DNA of 64,000 nt, from assembly GCF_012273895.1 (NCBI RefSeq), contig NC_052109.1:4230432-4294431 (forward strand), given 5' to 3'. This document shows positions 32,776 through 47,084 of this stretch, one piece after another (positions within the stretch are counted from its first letter, which is position 1; every line of letters begins with the position of its first letter). The notes beneath the pieces are model-generated. The model was not told where the DNA came from. It worked only from the letters and a program-made list of their open reading frames with translations, and did not search any database. The position numbers and the translations under genes are program-made. The stretch is from Zerene cesonia (taxonomy: Eukaryota > Arthropoda > Insecta > Lepidoptera > Pieridae).

Positions 32776-35149
32776 TGAACCTTCGATGATACTCTGGTAT
32801 AATTGAATGCTGTTTTTTTAGAAATATTATGTCTAAAAAAATTAAGACGATATAAAGATTTGATTATTTCTATTTGAAAACTACTCACTTTTAAAACCAT
32901 AATAATACGGATAGAGCAATTATTACAACAACAATATTGGACAAAAAAGAATAATAAATATAATATTGAATAGTGTAATACACATAATCTTGTTACGACA
33001 TAAACTGAAAAAATTTCAAAATACACAGAGTTTGCTAATTAAATCAAATGACAATGGCAAGCAGACACTGTCATTGTCCAGTAGTAGTACCCACAGCTGG
33101 TGTCACACTAAAGTCAGTTGTGTACACATACACTCATACAAAAATCTGATATTCTAAGTACTTGTCGTCTGATCCGAAAATATATTTCTGATGCAACATT
33201 TAGCAGATAAAAAAATTTCATCCGATTGCTTTCATAGGTCGTTCTTCGATAAATGAACAATTCAAAACTGCAAGATTTTTTTAATTGCAACCTAGTAACA
33301 AAGTAGTTTCTAAGATCAGCACAGTAATCAAGTAAATAAACTCTGCAGCTTTACATTTTTTGAGGTTCCATATCCAAAATAAATGTCAGTCCGCTGGTGC
33401 GTTACCAGGCTACATCTCATGAACTGTGACAGTTAGACAGCTAAATTTTTCAGAGATGATATATTTCTGTTGTTGCTACAAAAAAAAAAATAGAGATTAA
33501 GCAAATTTTATCACGGTTATTAATTGGATGGTTGACGATTTTTTTAAGTGCTCTTTTTAACAACGGGGTACGAAGCACTAGTCTCGTAAGTCCGACTTGC
33601 ACTTGACCGGTGTTTTGTGTTGTTTTTTATAAAATTCCCATAATTGTGTGGGAATAACTAGTCATCAGTTACGCTAATAGCAGTCCTATTGGCACAAAGT
33701 CCGTCATGTCATACTTTCAATTGTTTAATAATTCTTAATGCACATTTGTGTCTTTCACACGTTTAATTATCATATTATATGTGTATCATATTATCTGATT
33801 TAATATAAGATATAAAAAATATGTTATACTGTGTTATGCATATAAAAATGCATATTAAATTTTCTGTCGTATTGTTATTTTTTTACACTTTTATACAATT
33901 TTAAACTACATAGAACAATTACGTTAAACTAGACTAAAATATTTCACACAATAAAAAGATATAATCTTACACTGTTTGATGCATGAGTTTTAGTAATTAA
34001 TTATCATTAAATTCAAAATATCATACATTCACACTTATTCGCTATTAATATTAAAGCGTTGTAGGAAATAAAAAATGGATTTCCGATACATCAATAATGT
34101 AATATCTATTCTTTTATTTCGTTATATAATTTCTGTAATTTTACTTAGGTATACACAAGAAAGCATCTGCACGTCCATCCATAGATAAATAAAGTTAAAA
34201 AAACATCTTGTACCGGGTATACGTAAGGAATTTGTGTATTTATTTAATCCTAACGATTCTATTAGAGATACTAAGATAAACTCATGAAATTATTTTTATT
34301 GAATCCATCCTTGTTAAGTGTACACCGTTTAAATGAAATTCTGTTCGTTTAAAGAGGTTTCTTCAAATCAAGTCAACATGCAGTTGAAGCTAATAAAAAC
34401 GTGTTAAAAAAATCATAATCAATTAAAATATTTTCTTCTGTGCTTCCCACACGGAAAATAGCTTAAAGTAAATATGTTCGTTAATTTTCAAGTATATAAA
34501 ATATGATGAGCACCTACGTACATACGTACATCATACATAATTCATAGGGTCGTGAAATAATGATCCTAGTTAAACAAAAGGTGTCCGTCCAGTGGTCGTG
34601 GGAAATCGACGCCAATCGGAAGGATGCAGGCTGTTGACGGCGCGTCGGTATCAAGTACCGAATTAAATTCCCGTAGTAGTCATGGTATATTGTAAAACTT
34701 GGAACTGTTGATCTATTAGTTTTAATATTGTACATACGTAGGTATAGATGTCATTGGACACGTGTTTTGCTTATAATAAAACTATATTTTTATTTTTATT
34801 TTTTTTGTAATGATTATGGATTTTCTGTTGCTATTCGATATGTCTAAATTAAAACACTAATATTTTTTGCAGACCATCTAGATACCAATGGCAATATTAT
34901 GTGTCGTCGTGATTATTTTGCACCAAATGCACCAATACCATGATTATAACAATCAGACCAGCCATTCCCGAGTTTTAGCGAGACTAACGAACAGCAATTG
35001 ATTTTTATATATAATATTATATATAAGAAGATAGATTAGATACTTAATTTCGCAGTAGTGTTACTTCTATAAACAATAAAAGAAATCAAATAATACAAAA
35101 AGAGTAATAAAATATATCGCCATAAACCGTTACATCGATTTTGGTGGAA

Positions 35150-35265
35150 ATCACAGGCGAGGGTGCGATGCACTCTCGTCCAATCACCGCGCAGCTCGAG
35201 ACAGATGCGCGCGCGCGTATTGTTGCGCGCTCTATTGTTGGGTTAGGGGTGACGTGAGAGCAAAC
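35150..35265. promoter_or_regulatory. CpG-rich block with CCAAT
   Basis: GTCCAATCACCGCGCAGCTC and GATGCGCGCGCGCGTATTG, followed by GGGGTGACGTGAG, sit in an AT-rich region. A CCAAT box beside CpG clusters is promoter-like, but no gene follows. Confidence 0.3.
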
Positions 35266-35689
35266 ATGTGATATAGATGTTGGACATTTGTATGGCTCAT
35301 CTGATAGAATTCATAAAAGAACGGTAAAATACACGATATTGTCTACACGAATGTAGTAGATGCTAACATACATCTAAATAATTGCAGCCAAGTATAAGCT
35401 TTTGATTTTACATGGCGATGTTTATCCACATATAGTGTTAGTCAAATTTGTAAATAAAATTTAATGGCAAAGGCCCAATAAAGATAAATAACCACCATGT
35501 CTTTGCAAGCTTGAATTGTTGGTTTGGTATATTAAATTTTTCAATTTTTTGCGTTTTCCACAGAAATACAGGTTTCTCAACAACTTTTCATGAATTTACT
35601 TTAAAAATCTCATCTCATCATTTTTAAACCTTTAAAACACCTAAACTAGTACATTTTTATTAATGCGCGTAGCATTAAAAATGTTTATT

Positions 35690-35835
35690 AGTGGTGTTGC
35701 CAGGTTACGCTCCCTGTGCATCCCGCAGGTGTGCTCCTGGATTTAATCAACTGATTGTAACTGACAGACGAACCCTAACTATAACGTATATTGCGTGGGA
35801 TGTTACTACATCGGCGCGGCGTCATCATGCTTGTT
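35690..35835. promoter_or_regulatory. GC-enriched block with GCAGGTG
   Basis: It contains a proneural-type GCAGGTG at 35725-35731 and CGGCGCGGCGTCATCATGC further right. No coding signal was seen. Confidence 0.25.
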
Positions 35836-37034
35836 CGTTTGAATTATTGTTCTATAAACGTATATCTGTACAACAGACAATACAATGATAAAACAGTAAT
35901 CAAAACATTTTTTTTTTTTAATTTTATACATTTAATATTTTTTAAACAAGTAATTGCTATGCAATATGGATGTTTCATAACTAAAACAATGATAACTTGT
36001 AGTAGTTATTTGAGCAAATGAGTAGGTTTACCATACATGTTACATTTTATTTAAAAAAAAACTTCTGGGGATGGCTATCCGGGGGATGAAATATGAATTC
36101 GCAAATCTGTTAAATGTCGCAATTAAATGAGGTGTCGTATGTCTTCAAAAATGAAAACAAGGATTCAAAATTAGTTTTTTTGCTAAATAAACAGTTTAAC
36201 AGATATACGCATCTAAAGGCATAAAAACGTCACACTACCTCTTCTCGAAAGTACGAAGTACTTACAACATTTCGTTGTCCACGCGGATCATACGATTCGC
36301 GGTCAGAAAGTTAGTAAAATAATAATTGGGTTTTGTTTTATGTTGGTCTAAAAATACCAAGTAGGTTTAGGTTAAATTACGTAAAATTTTCCTAATAAAG
36401 TCCTTTTTTAGTATTTATTGTGACTACGAAGTCATCTTGGGTCCATATTTAGTTCAATAAAAAATATTACAATATTCGGGTACCTAAGACATTATAATGT
36501 GTGCATAATTTGATGATAATCCTTTCTCTACCGAATCCTATTGAAAAAAAAACGTAAACTAAGAATAAATTCTCATTGTATTTTTAGTGTTATTGTCATT
36601 TTATCTTCACACACCAACTAACGTCCAAATGTTTAACTTGACTGGGGCGCTTAATCATTTTACGACATTAAGTTTGATTGTTCGATAGGATATAACCAAA
36701 ATGATGACATTATTCTCCGGTGTTTTCGCTTAAAAATAACTGTACAAAAATGGCCCAACTCCAGAAGTAATTTTTTGTGTTGGCTCAGGTAAAAAAAAAA
36801 TTATTATACAAAACAAGAAGTACGTCAAATCAAAATGTTCGTCTACATCGCGGACTTCCAGCATTTCGTTTTTAAATTATTAGAAATAATTTATAGAACT
36901 CCAACTATTATAATAGAGTTTTACGCCAACGTTCACATTCTTTTATCCCCATTCCATTTGAGTAGAATAATGGTGTCGTAATTTAGAGACTTCATAGTCG
37001 ATTGGGTCGCTTACAAAAGCAGTGAGTACCTGAA

Positions 37035-37130
37035 AACATCGGCCATGACAGCGCAGAAACTGCACGCGTGTGCGCACGCGCCTGGCACGCGTGCCACGCG
37101 CTCCTGCTATGCACCTTGCAACCGTATGCA
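37035..37130. promoter_or_regulatory. CpG-rich block with CACGCG repeats
   Basis: It contains CACGCGTGTGCGCACGCG and GGCACGCGTGCCACGCGC, several overlapping short palindromes around ACGCGT and GCACGC. A candidate regulatory element. Confidence 0.3.
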
Positions 37131-38059
37131 TAAAAATCTGATGACATTTCTACTTTTTTTTTATTTTACAAACGTTTGAATGTGTATTTCTTTTATGTTA
37201 TATTTATTTAGTGTTCATATAGATAAATTTGACTAAAAATGAGGAGGAGGAGGATTCGTAAAAAATACTTTCAGTCATAGTATGCTTATGCATACATTTA
37301 AACGACTACTTTAAGCGATACACAAACAATTTTATCATAGCTATTAATATTATATATTAATATACTTACGCAACCGTTAACCATCTTAAAAAAGTGGTTG
37401 AAATTAAATATATAATTCGATGTTATCGGGCCATCGCTGCTGACGGTATCGTTACGCAACTTTACACAATACAGGATTAATTTATTGTGTTTTTCGGCGT
37501 ATGCTTTAAAAAGAGGGTTCAAGGAACACCTATATGTGCACGGCCTCCTAATCCAGGGCCGTTATTACGAGATTTAATTGACGTAATTGCACATTTCGAA
37601 CGGTTTTTTTTGCAAACATTGAAGTTATGGGAAATATTTCGATGTGTAACGTAAGTTTTATCTTGAATCTATTTATCATATTCGTACACGCGATTTATGA
37701 ATAGATAATAAAAGAAGTTTGTTTGTCTTAATATTACTTTAAAGTTTAAATATGAATATTCAAACAATTTATTTGGGTATCCATTTTTGAAGAAAACATC
37801 TAGAAATTTTCAAGGGATTATAATTTACGTGACATCCTATTATTTAAGTAATTTAATTGGTTAATTTCCGCGCCCATAAGATAAATTTAATTAAATACAA
37901 TACACATATTTATAGTAAACTACAATCGAACGAGGATTGGAGAACTTTTATTCTCTAAGTTTTTAAACTATGTCTATCATACGTTGTAACTCATGCCCAT
38001 AATTTATAACATTTATAAAACACATAAACATATAGTTATTCTTCTCCTTGTCAATTGTA

Positions 38060-38205
38060 CTGCAACTGAACGGCACGGGCGCATTATCTCAATAATAATA
38101 AGCTGTTTATCTCGCCCGTATGAGGTTGATAGCAGCTGCGCGAGCGCCGTGATACAAGCAGGTGTACGTCACGGTAAGGGTGCCGTATGCCATTGAACTG
38201 TGCTT
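38060..38205. promoter_or_regulatory. GC-enriched block with paired proneural E-boxes
   Basis: GCAGCTG at 38132-38138 and GCAGGTG at 38158-38164 lie 19 bases apart, flanked by CGCGAGCGCCGTG and GTACGTCACGGTAAGG. This is the strongest motif-based candidate for a neural enhancer in the region. Confidence 0.4.
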
Positions 38206-38328
38206 CCAAAGGTACAATATTGGTGGCGTATTAAATTTTTACATGTGTGAGTTTGTTTGGTTGCTTTTAACCGACTTTCGCGGAGGAAGTTCGTAATGTG
38301 TACCATATATCTAGTCACATATTAATTA

Positions 38329-38492
38329 CTAGCTGTCCACCCCGGCTTCGCCCGTGGTACAAATATAGCCTATAGCCTTCCTCAATAAATGGGCTATCTA
38401 ACACTGAAAACATTTTTCATATTGGACCAGTAGTTCCTGAGATAAATGCGTTCAAACAAACAAACTCATTAGCCTTATAATATTAGTATAGA
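38329..38492 (-). mobile_element. Helitron-like non-autonomous element
   Basis: On the minus strand it begins TCTATACTAATATTATAAGG (after A) and ends GGGCGAAGCCGGGGTGGAC with CTAG then T. It is homologous to 29285-29482. Confidence 0.65.
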
Positions 38493-40329
38493 TAAATAGT
38501 TTTTCGGCGTAGGAAGAAGAAAAATACAGACTTTCCCGGGGTTTTACCTGCATATATCGCGTTCCCGGGTGATTTCTGAGATAAAAAATATCCTTTGTCC
38601 TTCCCCGGGTCTTAAACTATCTTTGAACTAAATAACATTCAATTAGTAAGAATTATGTATTCGTTAACTTGTGAGCATTGCAATCTTAACGTTTATTTTC
38701 CTAAATCGCAGGGAAAGTAAGTAAATATTTAAACGTCTTAGTCAGCTCAAAAAGGGCCACGATACAAATCGATCGCCAGATATTTAATTATTTTGGCAAG
38801 AATTTCCTTTTAAATGTGATTGCGTTTAATAGAATTCATATATAGATAAATAAGTGACATTATAATATTTAATGAAAACTTATTATACTTAAACGCTAAA
38901 TAAATAAAGCAACACGGGCTGTACTTTACATACTTAGGTATTTAAATAATAAAACTAAGAATGGTTGTCCTGCTTTCCAAAAGTATATCCAACTAATTTA
39001 TAATAATTAACATCGAAATGACTAACAATCAGACTTTTGTTTTAATAAACAGGGGTATCATAATCCAATCATTGCCATTTTTATCCTGCAAATTTTAAAT
39101 AGTGTTTTGTACAATGGTTTCAGAATAATTCATGAAACAATATATGCGTACCCAGTGCAAGTAAATCACAACCTTATTCACAGTTGTTTTAGTTCCAAAT
39201 TCCTTGTAGTTTAGGATTAGTACATTGAATCGATTGTACAGCGAAGTGCTCACTACTATAGGCATTTACCAAAAGATTTATAAGTACATGCTTATCATCA
39301 TGCCCAATAGTCAGAATGCGGGCTGTAGTCATTCAGCAGGGTGCAAACAATAGGTACTTGGCCATCAAGAGACTCATTTTAATACTATTTAGCATTATAT
39401 CATACGCATTTTGGCCGTTATTACTTGACTGTCTGCCGCATACAAACGCATGCCAACTGGCTCTCTCATTCGATCGTTCAAAGTAAGAAAATCAATATTA
39501 AGAACTATTAATAAAAGTGATGAAATCATTTAAAGAATGGAGTTTAACATCCTTAATACTTTATAGATTACTACCAACTATAGGTGATTTGAAAATCATA
39601 CATATTTAGTTTTAACAAAAATTTGATCCGCCACCAGCTTTCAAATAAAAAAAATAATAAAAATCGCTTCGCGGAAACAAAAAAGGCGGTCAGATTAATA
39701 ACCTCCACTTTTTTTTTAATCTGTTGAAAGTTTATGCATATTTTGCAGATTTATATACTGTACAATAAATATGAATGATTTTTGTCCTGTGTTGTGGCTT
39801 TATACGAAATGGGTGTACCTAGAAGCTTTGTAAATCTACCACATGTCGAACCTTTGTTGCATTCGGCTGAAACTCGATACCCTTGATGCAGTCCCTTTAC
39901 ATCGTTAGTGACATCATATTGTGGCTAGATATTAACTACCATATCAACTACATACATACCTTCCATTGGGTTTAATAATTATCATCATTTAGACCATTGT
40001 ATACAAGTAACTATAATGACGACTCTGAAATAATTATCCAAATAATTTTTAGTCCGAATGACAAGTAGATTTGAACAGATGTTTTTTTAAATCAGTTCTT
40101 ACGTCTCGAAAAGATTTAGAAGCTTACCTAAGCTATAGTTCATCGGAACTGGTCTTTTGTTGATAGCATTAAGAAAAGATACGTATGAATTTTAAATATC
40201 TAATCGTGTTATATATAAATGCACGGCAAAATTTCAATACAGCAAACAGTATATTTTAAATTATTTAAACCACTGTGACATCCTCGCTTCAAGCACTATT
40301 ATCTGTCTTAATTTGTTATTTAAAGATAA

Positions 40330-40470
40330 GAAGCACTTGTCGGCAAGTCAGGTATGTCATTACCGCTCCCCTAATTTCCTTGAGTCCAAGTTCACTAGGG
40401 TGCAACAGGTGGACCTGCTCCTTGAGGGGCGTAGTGCGTCTTGAAGGGCTGTGAATGAATTGTTTACCTT
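40330..40470. other. GC-enriched unassigned block
   Basis: A GC-richer segment with CAACAGGTGGACCTGCTCC and GAGGGGCGTAGTGCG. No repeat partner or protein was recognised. It could be a regulatory element or an exon of a non-coding RNA. Confidence 0.2.
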
Positions 40471-41439
40471 TTGTTACTATTATTAACTGTACTAGCTTCA
40501 TTCACAATGGAGGTGTATATCAGTGTTACCTTATCATTTTAGAACGTTTAACCAGCTAAAGAAAATGGAACGGAAGGACAGGTTTTTGTTTAATAGCTTT
40601 TATAACATATTTTGAATCCAAAGGAAACTTTTTGCTTTCATTCAGAAAATTTGCGCTTTAAGGATAATTTGGGTCAGAATAAAACAAGTTCGTCGTTGTT
40701 TGGTTGTTATTTAATTGGGAACTTGCAACTAATTTTGTTATTAAAAAATGATCAAGCATTATTTTTGATAATGAGACTTCCCAATGCTAGTAAACTATAT
40801 TTGACAATATTAACTCCATTTCCTTCAATTATTTCTAATCTTTTAATCTCTGTGCATGTCGTTAATTAACCTTTTATGTCACTAAGCATGCGTTAACACA
40901 AATTAATTAAGTTAAACAAATTCCATTACATATGTTATAGTCAGATGATAAGCTCTGTAATGGTCACATTTTGAATAATAATTATGATGTTATATTAAAG
41001 AGACATATGGTCTGAATGTATGTTTGTTATAAAAACTCGTGATTGGTTTATCGAAGAGTTACAATATATATGAAAAAAATATTGTTAAATAGGAAGAAGA
41101 GGAATGGAGAATGTAAATGTAATTCGTAAAAAAATAACAACAATTAATGAATTTCCGATCATACATTCTCTTTTTAGTAACCAGCCTTGACAGCTGTTAT
41201 TTAGAAAACTTTAAATTAAGACATCACATAATTCAACAGAAACATTTAGTTACACTAATTCAATTCCATGATATATGTGTCAGTGTAACCACTAAATCAT
41301 ATTACAAAAAAGCAACTTTCTCCGCAAAAAGTAACTTCCGACCCCCGAAACTCGCCCCATTGAACATCTGACGAGGTGAATGAATTCTTTACGTTAGGGT
41401 GCTTACCAAATGATATAAAATGTACTCCGTTTGTAAAGT

Positions 41440-41535
41440 TACGGCCAAACAATTACATTCCGGCACACATCTGTCAGGGTTTAGACAATCACGATACGTC
41501 ACGCGATTTAGAAAAGTGCGCCGCGATCGACTTAA
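41440..41535. promoter_or_regulatory. GC-enriched block
   Basis: It contains ACGATACGTCACGCGATTTA and GTGCGCCGCGATCGAC in AT-rich DNA. A candidate regulatory element without other support. Confidence 0.22.
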
Positions 41536-41994
41536 TACTTTAAATGGTTTTATAAGTAATGTGCGAATGTGAAAACAGATCAGTTTTATGTTGTTGATGT
41601 GTTAAAAATGTCAATCCAATTTCAAATATAATGGCAAAATATTCATGGTTTAATTTGTATTTAAAGTGATTAACGGTAATTTCTAGATTGTGTAAATTAG
41701 ATTAGGTACTTCCTCTTAGTATACTTATTGTTTGTTTAATCTTGTTCCATTTATATTTTAACTTTGGCGTTATAACGTGTATTGTAATTTATAATTATTT
41801 ATAGTTTGATAATGGAAACCAAACGATAACTTTCTGAGTATTTTTTAGGCTTGATCAATGCGATGTCAACGTAAACTCTCTAAGTTATTCGCCTAAAATT
41901 ATAAATATTATTAACTCAAAAATTTCGAAGCTTAAATCTGGAAAAATGTACTTACAAAACTCCATTCCCAACATCAGAATAAGGGATTTCTCGT

Positions 41995-42130
41995 ATCAAT
42001 AACGTGAGTCGCAGTACACCGCCGACAGCTGCGGCGCGCGCGCACCCGTCGCGTACACTAATGCGGCGCGTTTTAATTACGCGCTGATAAATCTGCGCAC
42101 GCGTGCCGTAGCGCTCGTGTGGACACCGCC
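41995..42130. promoter_or_regulatory. CpG-rich block with CAGCTGC E-box
   Basis: Dense CpG (GCGGCGCGCGCGCACCCGTC), a proneural-type CAGCTGC at 42026-42032, and TTTTAATTACGCG, a homeodomain-like core. There is no coding frame with support. Confidence 0.35.
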
Positions 42131-42680
42131 TTACATTGTTATACTTAATGGCATGCAGGGCTATTTTATTATTGTCATGTTTATGCCTTTAAATCCAAAA
42201 AAGGACACTATGAAGGATAATGGTGTAATATTCAAACTTTGGTTTTGTGTAAATTGTCCCATTTATAATAAGTTTGAACTTCAATCAGGTGTTTCAGCTT
42301 ATTAGTGACCAACAGAGGAAATCAGAGTAATTATAGTAAAAGTAAATTGACTATAATTATATGGACAGGGCAACACGTGTTTCGTATCCTGCTATTCGCG
42401 TAATCAATAGTAGTATTTTATTAAGTTTCTCTTAAATAATATTAGTTATTATTAGGAGGAACGTATCAGCAGATGTTTAATTTGTATCAGCAATTAATAG
42501 CTTCAGATCAATAAATCGATGTAATTGTATTTTAAATAACCGCAAAAATGCATCGATTACGATCATCTGTTTCTAATGATCTTAGTCGATAAATTGAACA
42601 GTTATCATAATTTAAAAGAGGGGACTTCGACATGATTCTTTTAAGTTATTGTTTATCAATGTTGTGCCTTATATATTAAT

Positions 42681-42863
42681 ACTAGCTGCGCGCCGCGGTT
42701 TCACCTGCGGAAGTCCGTATCCCGTAGGAATATTGTGATAAAAAGTTGCCTATATGATATCAATAGTCTAGCTACCTACGTACCAAATTTTATTGCAATC
42801 GGTTCAGTAGTTTTTGATAGAAAGAGTAACAAACAAACTTTCGCATTTATAGATATTGTTTTA
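42681..42863 (-). mobile_element. Helitron-like element, 5' truncated
   Basis: CTAG at 42681-42684 after A, then GCGCGCCGCGGTTTCACC and CCGTATCCCGTAGGAATATT. It ends within the 5' ACTTTCGCATTTATA block. It is homologous to 45588-45793. Confidence 0.6.
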
Positions 42864-43807
42864 AACACGCTTTTAATTACTTCATCTGTATGTTTGTATG
42901 TAACCGATTACCTTAGACTCGATTTTGACTCACCTTAAACGGACACATTTAATTCACGATTTAGAAAATAAGATTTAGGAAACACAAACAGATAATTTTA
43001 TATGGTTTGTAAAAATAACATAAAAAAGAACTACATATTAATTTTAAATATTAGTTTTATAGCATTGAAATGCTTAATAAATGAGAAATTTTGAAAGAAG
43101 TTTTTCCTAAAAGCTTGATCACGATTCGATTCGATTGCTGAGTTAGGTTAGTTTTACGTATTTTTCATTAAAGAACTTGTTATTTTTATTATTAGAAGTT
43201 ATTATTTAAATAGATTAATATAAAGAACATAATTAATAAAATATAAGTTATAATAGCTCACGTTAAACAATGTTCTCGAATAAACGAACTGTCAAACGCA
43301 TAAAGCACTGCTAAAATGTAACTAAATCACGGAGAGATTGAAAATCAATGTAAGAACATTGTCTAGATGTTATTATTGTAATAGCAAAGTCAACTTTGAA
43401 GAAAAAGCATCCCCCTTGAAATCTATTTGAAAAGTGACCGAAGATACTATTAGGCAGTCGCAAATCCCTCGTGATTCAAGTAGGTTCCACATGAAAACGA
43501 AATAAAGATGTATTTGAAATAAAATTATTTCTATGAAATTGTTGTAATGAAGATTTAAAAGAATTTTTGTTTTTTTATGTACAATTACACCATAATTAAA
43601 CTTTAAACAATCTCTACGGTGTTGCTATCTGTTAACGCGTTTTAAAATTTTATTTTAGCCTTATGTAGAACATTCTGAATATTTCGAATCAAATATCTTA
43701 TTATCATTCAATAAACTTAATATTATTTGTATAAAAATTATAGTTATTTACTACTCCGTGTCTTACTGTTTTTCATTACATTGATTCGCTGGTTATACAT
43801 GTATACC

Positions 43808-43912
43808 TAGCCCATAGCACTCAGGGATGAAGTACATATGCAAGTGTAAAAGAATTTTTGAGACTTGCCTGTTCAAACAAACAATCTCTTTAGCTTTATA
43901 TGATAAGTATAG
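43808..43912 (-). repeat. Decayed Helitron-like copy
   Basis: It carries CTAGCCCATAGC, GTTCAAACAAACAATCTC and TTTAGCTTTATATGATAAG, matching the 29285 family at low identity. A similar decayed copy lies at 48000-48140. Confidence 0.4.
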
Positions 43913-44514
43913 GAGGAGGTATAAATATAGATTAAAACAAAATCAACCACATAGTTACATCAATTTTATTTTATTATTACCTAACGTAGTAAATCTGTTG
44001 ATACCCTACTCCATCAAGAAATAAGATTGTGTACACGGAAGTAGACGTCCACAGTAGCTGACCACTCAAAATTTTCAATAGACCTGTTATATTGAATATT
44101 CCTCTATGATAAAATTGTATAAGTATATCCTATCACTTGTTTTTTTCCATTCGAGATTTATAATTGCGCATCGACAATGCTACAAAGTATTACTCATAAA
44201 GGTCCCTTAATTGATTAATTGCTTCATAGAATTATTGTAATCATTACAAGTGTTCTTTTGTCTCAACAATATCTAAACATTACTTACTAAAATAATTATG
44301 ACAATGGGTTGCGAAACTGCCGTGCGATCGAGTTTAAAAGATAGTTGTTTTCTTACATAATTTCCATTTCATATTAATTTGTAACTTTATCTAATACCTC
44401 TTTTAAACTAAAATCAATTATTATTTTAATAATCTGAGCTAACATTGAAACCATTGTAGATTTAATAATACATTTTAGTCATTCTAATAGCTATTACCTC
44501 ACATAGACACAAAC

Positions 44515-44715
44515 AAACAAGATGTCAGAATTCACACGCGGCCGGAAACACAAGCTGCAAATTGCCCTCCGCCTTTTACCATACAAATATACTACGTGTA
44601 CGGAAGCCAACGATTTTACCTTAAAAGCTAAAAAATATAACACGATTATAGACCTTAGCGCGATAGCATTAAAGCCCTCTCGTCAAAGCGGTATGAACTT
44701 TGTCGTCACGTAAAT
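44515..44715 (+). other. GC-enriched block with a 63-residue open frame
   Basis: An ATG at 44522 opens a 63-codon frame beginning MSEFTRGRKHKLQ in a segment distinctly GC-richer than its flanks. I do not recognise the protein and see no splice context. It may equally be a conserved non-coding element. Confidence 0.15.
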
Positions 44716-45587
44716 TTTTGTCTCCATGTTAAGTAAAGTTCCGTTTCTATTGTTTACCTTTATTTTATGGATGTTATATATTTCTAGTAGTACATATTCC
44801 TCGTATCATATAGATGAAGTGAAGAGAATATATTAACACACCATTAATGTTGCTTCAAATTTTAGCACTAGCGCTATGGCTATACTATGAAGTACTATAC
44901 AAAACTTCATGGTTCACAAATTCTAAATGTGTAATTAAAATACACTTTGAAACAGATATAACACATCTAATTAAATTATCTGTTTTATTTTAGTTAGCTC
45001 GTTCATTTGGTCACATATAATCTAAAGTTTATTTATTAACATGATACTTTATTTTTACCTCAATAAACTTGAAAATAAAAATAGTTATCAGAGCTCACAA
45101 TTAAAATAAATATTATAATTACCTTTAGTTTTCCATATCCCCCAAACTTTTGAACAAATAAATAAATAGTTAAACAACAAATTCTGATATGTGGCCAATG
45201 CATCAATTTAACCTCTTTAAGTTAACATTTGAAATATAAAAAATCATTAGTATGGTAACATTCTCGAATTTATAAACAAAATTTTTCAAAAGTGTTTTTA
45301 ATTAACGAAAGTAATCCATGCATTGTCATAACTTCATAGGGGATGCTACTCTGCATATAACCGTTAAAATCTCTTAAATAACATTCATTCATTTGTAAAA
45401 AGCAGTTAATTAACACGCTTTTATTTATACAAATATGTTTTCATAGGTCAAGCGATATACAATTCATATGTAAGACAATAGTTATTGTGCATGTTTTTTG
45501 AGTCTAGAAACTTTCAAAAGTGTAGATTTTAAACATTTATAAATTCTTGTCTTGAGGTACACACTTGCTTGTAGAGACACACTAGCA

Positions 45588-45793
45588 TCCTTCCTACTAA
45601 TATTATAAATGCGAAAGTTTGTAAGGATGTGTGTGTGTGTTTATTGCTCTTTCACGCAAAAACTACTGAACCGATTGCAATGAAATTTGGTACGTAGAGA
45701 GCTGGACAACTGGAATAACATATAGGCAACTTTTTATCCCGATATTCCTACGGGATACAGAGTTACGCAGGTGAAACCGCGGGGCGCAGCTAG
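45588..45793 (+). mobile_element. Helitron-like non-autonomous element
   Basis: It begins TCCTTCCTACTAATATTATA after A and ends CCGCGGGGCGCAGCTAG before T. The interior ACTACTGAACCGATTGCAAT is shared with 42681-42863. It includes a short GT microsatellite. Confidence 0.65.
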
Positions 45794-47084
45794 TAGTATT
45801 ATATATATAACGGGTGAAGGAACTAAGTCATTATTTATGTCACTTATCGTTGTAATAAACACGAATGCTGTAAAAAACAACCTTACATACGCTCTTGGAG
45901 TGAATTGAAATATTTTTCGAACATTTTCCAAAAACAACAAAATCATAAGCAAAAAAAGTCTTTTATTTTTTGTTTAACATCTTAATGCAAATGCTTAACG
46001 TATAGAAAATTCTATCATGAAACAAATATTTTACGAAAACAAATTTTTCCGTATTTGGCAACCTTATCATCAGAGGCGGCGTATTCATTATGGTGTTATG
46101 TTACATTACTTATTACGGATTCGCCTGCAGCATTCAAAGTGCATATCGATTTCAACCAATATGCAGTTATTATCATCTCTTATTAGTATATAAAAGTTAT
46201 ACAGATTGGAGAGAGGAAAGTTAAGTATTTCAAATTATCTTTAATAACTTTGACTTATTGTAAATTTTACTATAAACATATATTGCATGAACGATTTAAT
46301 AGTCTAAATGTATATCGACGCGTGGATATTTTAAAATTAAATAATTTTATTTGATTGTTATAATAACTGTAAGAATAATTTAATGTAATTTAACTGCTTT
46401 ATGTATAATACTCGCGTAAAATCAAACACTTCTATTTTTTGTTTACAATGTTCATCCTATATCTGTATATAATATAAATTATTATAATGCATAGAAATTA
46501 TATTAATTTGTGATAAAAAATAATATAAATTTACGTTTTTATGTACAAAATAATAAAAACTCGCAACCCAATATATTTCAACGTTAATATTAGAAGGGAA
46601 CACTCAAATTGGTATAGAAAATATTTTATGTAAAACAAGACAGGCAGCTAATTGATATTAGCTGTAAGAGTAGCCCAGTTTATTATTAAAGAACGAAGAT
46701 AATTAAATTAAGCAGACTTCTTTGACGCCTGCGCGAATAATATTTTTATTAAACTGTTAAAAAACTTAGTGACGGTATCAATGCTTATCGATGATATTGT
46801 ATATACGATTAGGTCTTATGCATCTCAACTATAAGTGGAGGTACCCTGAGAAACGCATAAAATTCAGACAAACAAACGAAAAGAACTTGAACATAATATT
46901 AAAACAGCAGTCTTTTTAAAATGTTCAGGACCAAAACTTTTTTGGATTTCGTGGAAGAAGAGACTGTAGGACATTATTTGAGACAAGGGAAAACTCTATT
47001 TAATTAAAAATCAAGACCTGACAATGACACCTCATTTAATTGCATATTTTCGAATTTATTTATTTATCCTCTGAGTGTTGAGCA

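Noticed and set aside
32478..33026. 182-residue minus-strand open frame
   Set aside because: It joins AT-rich low-complexity sequence, a CpG block and a repeat remnant; no domain is recognisable.
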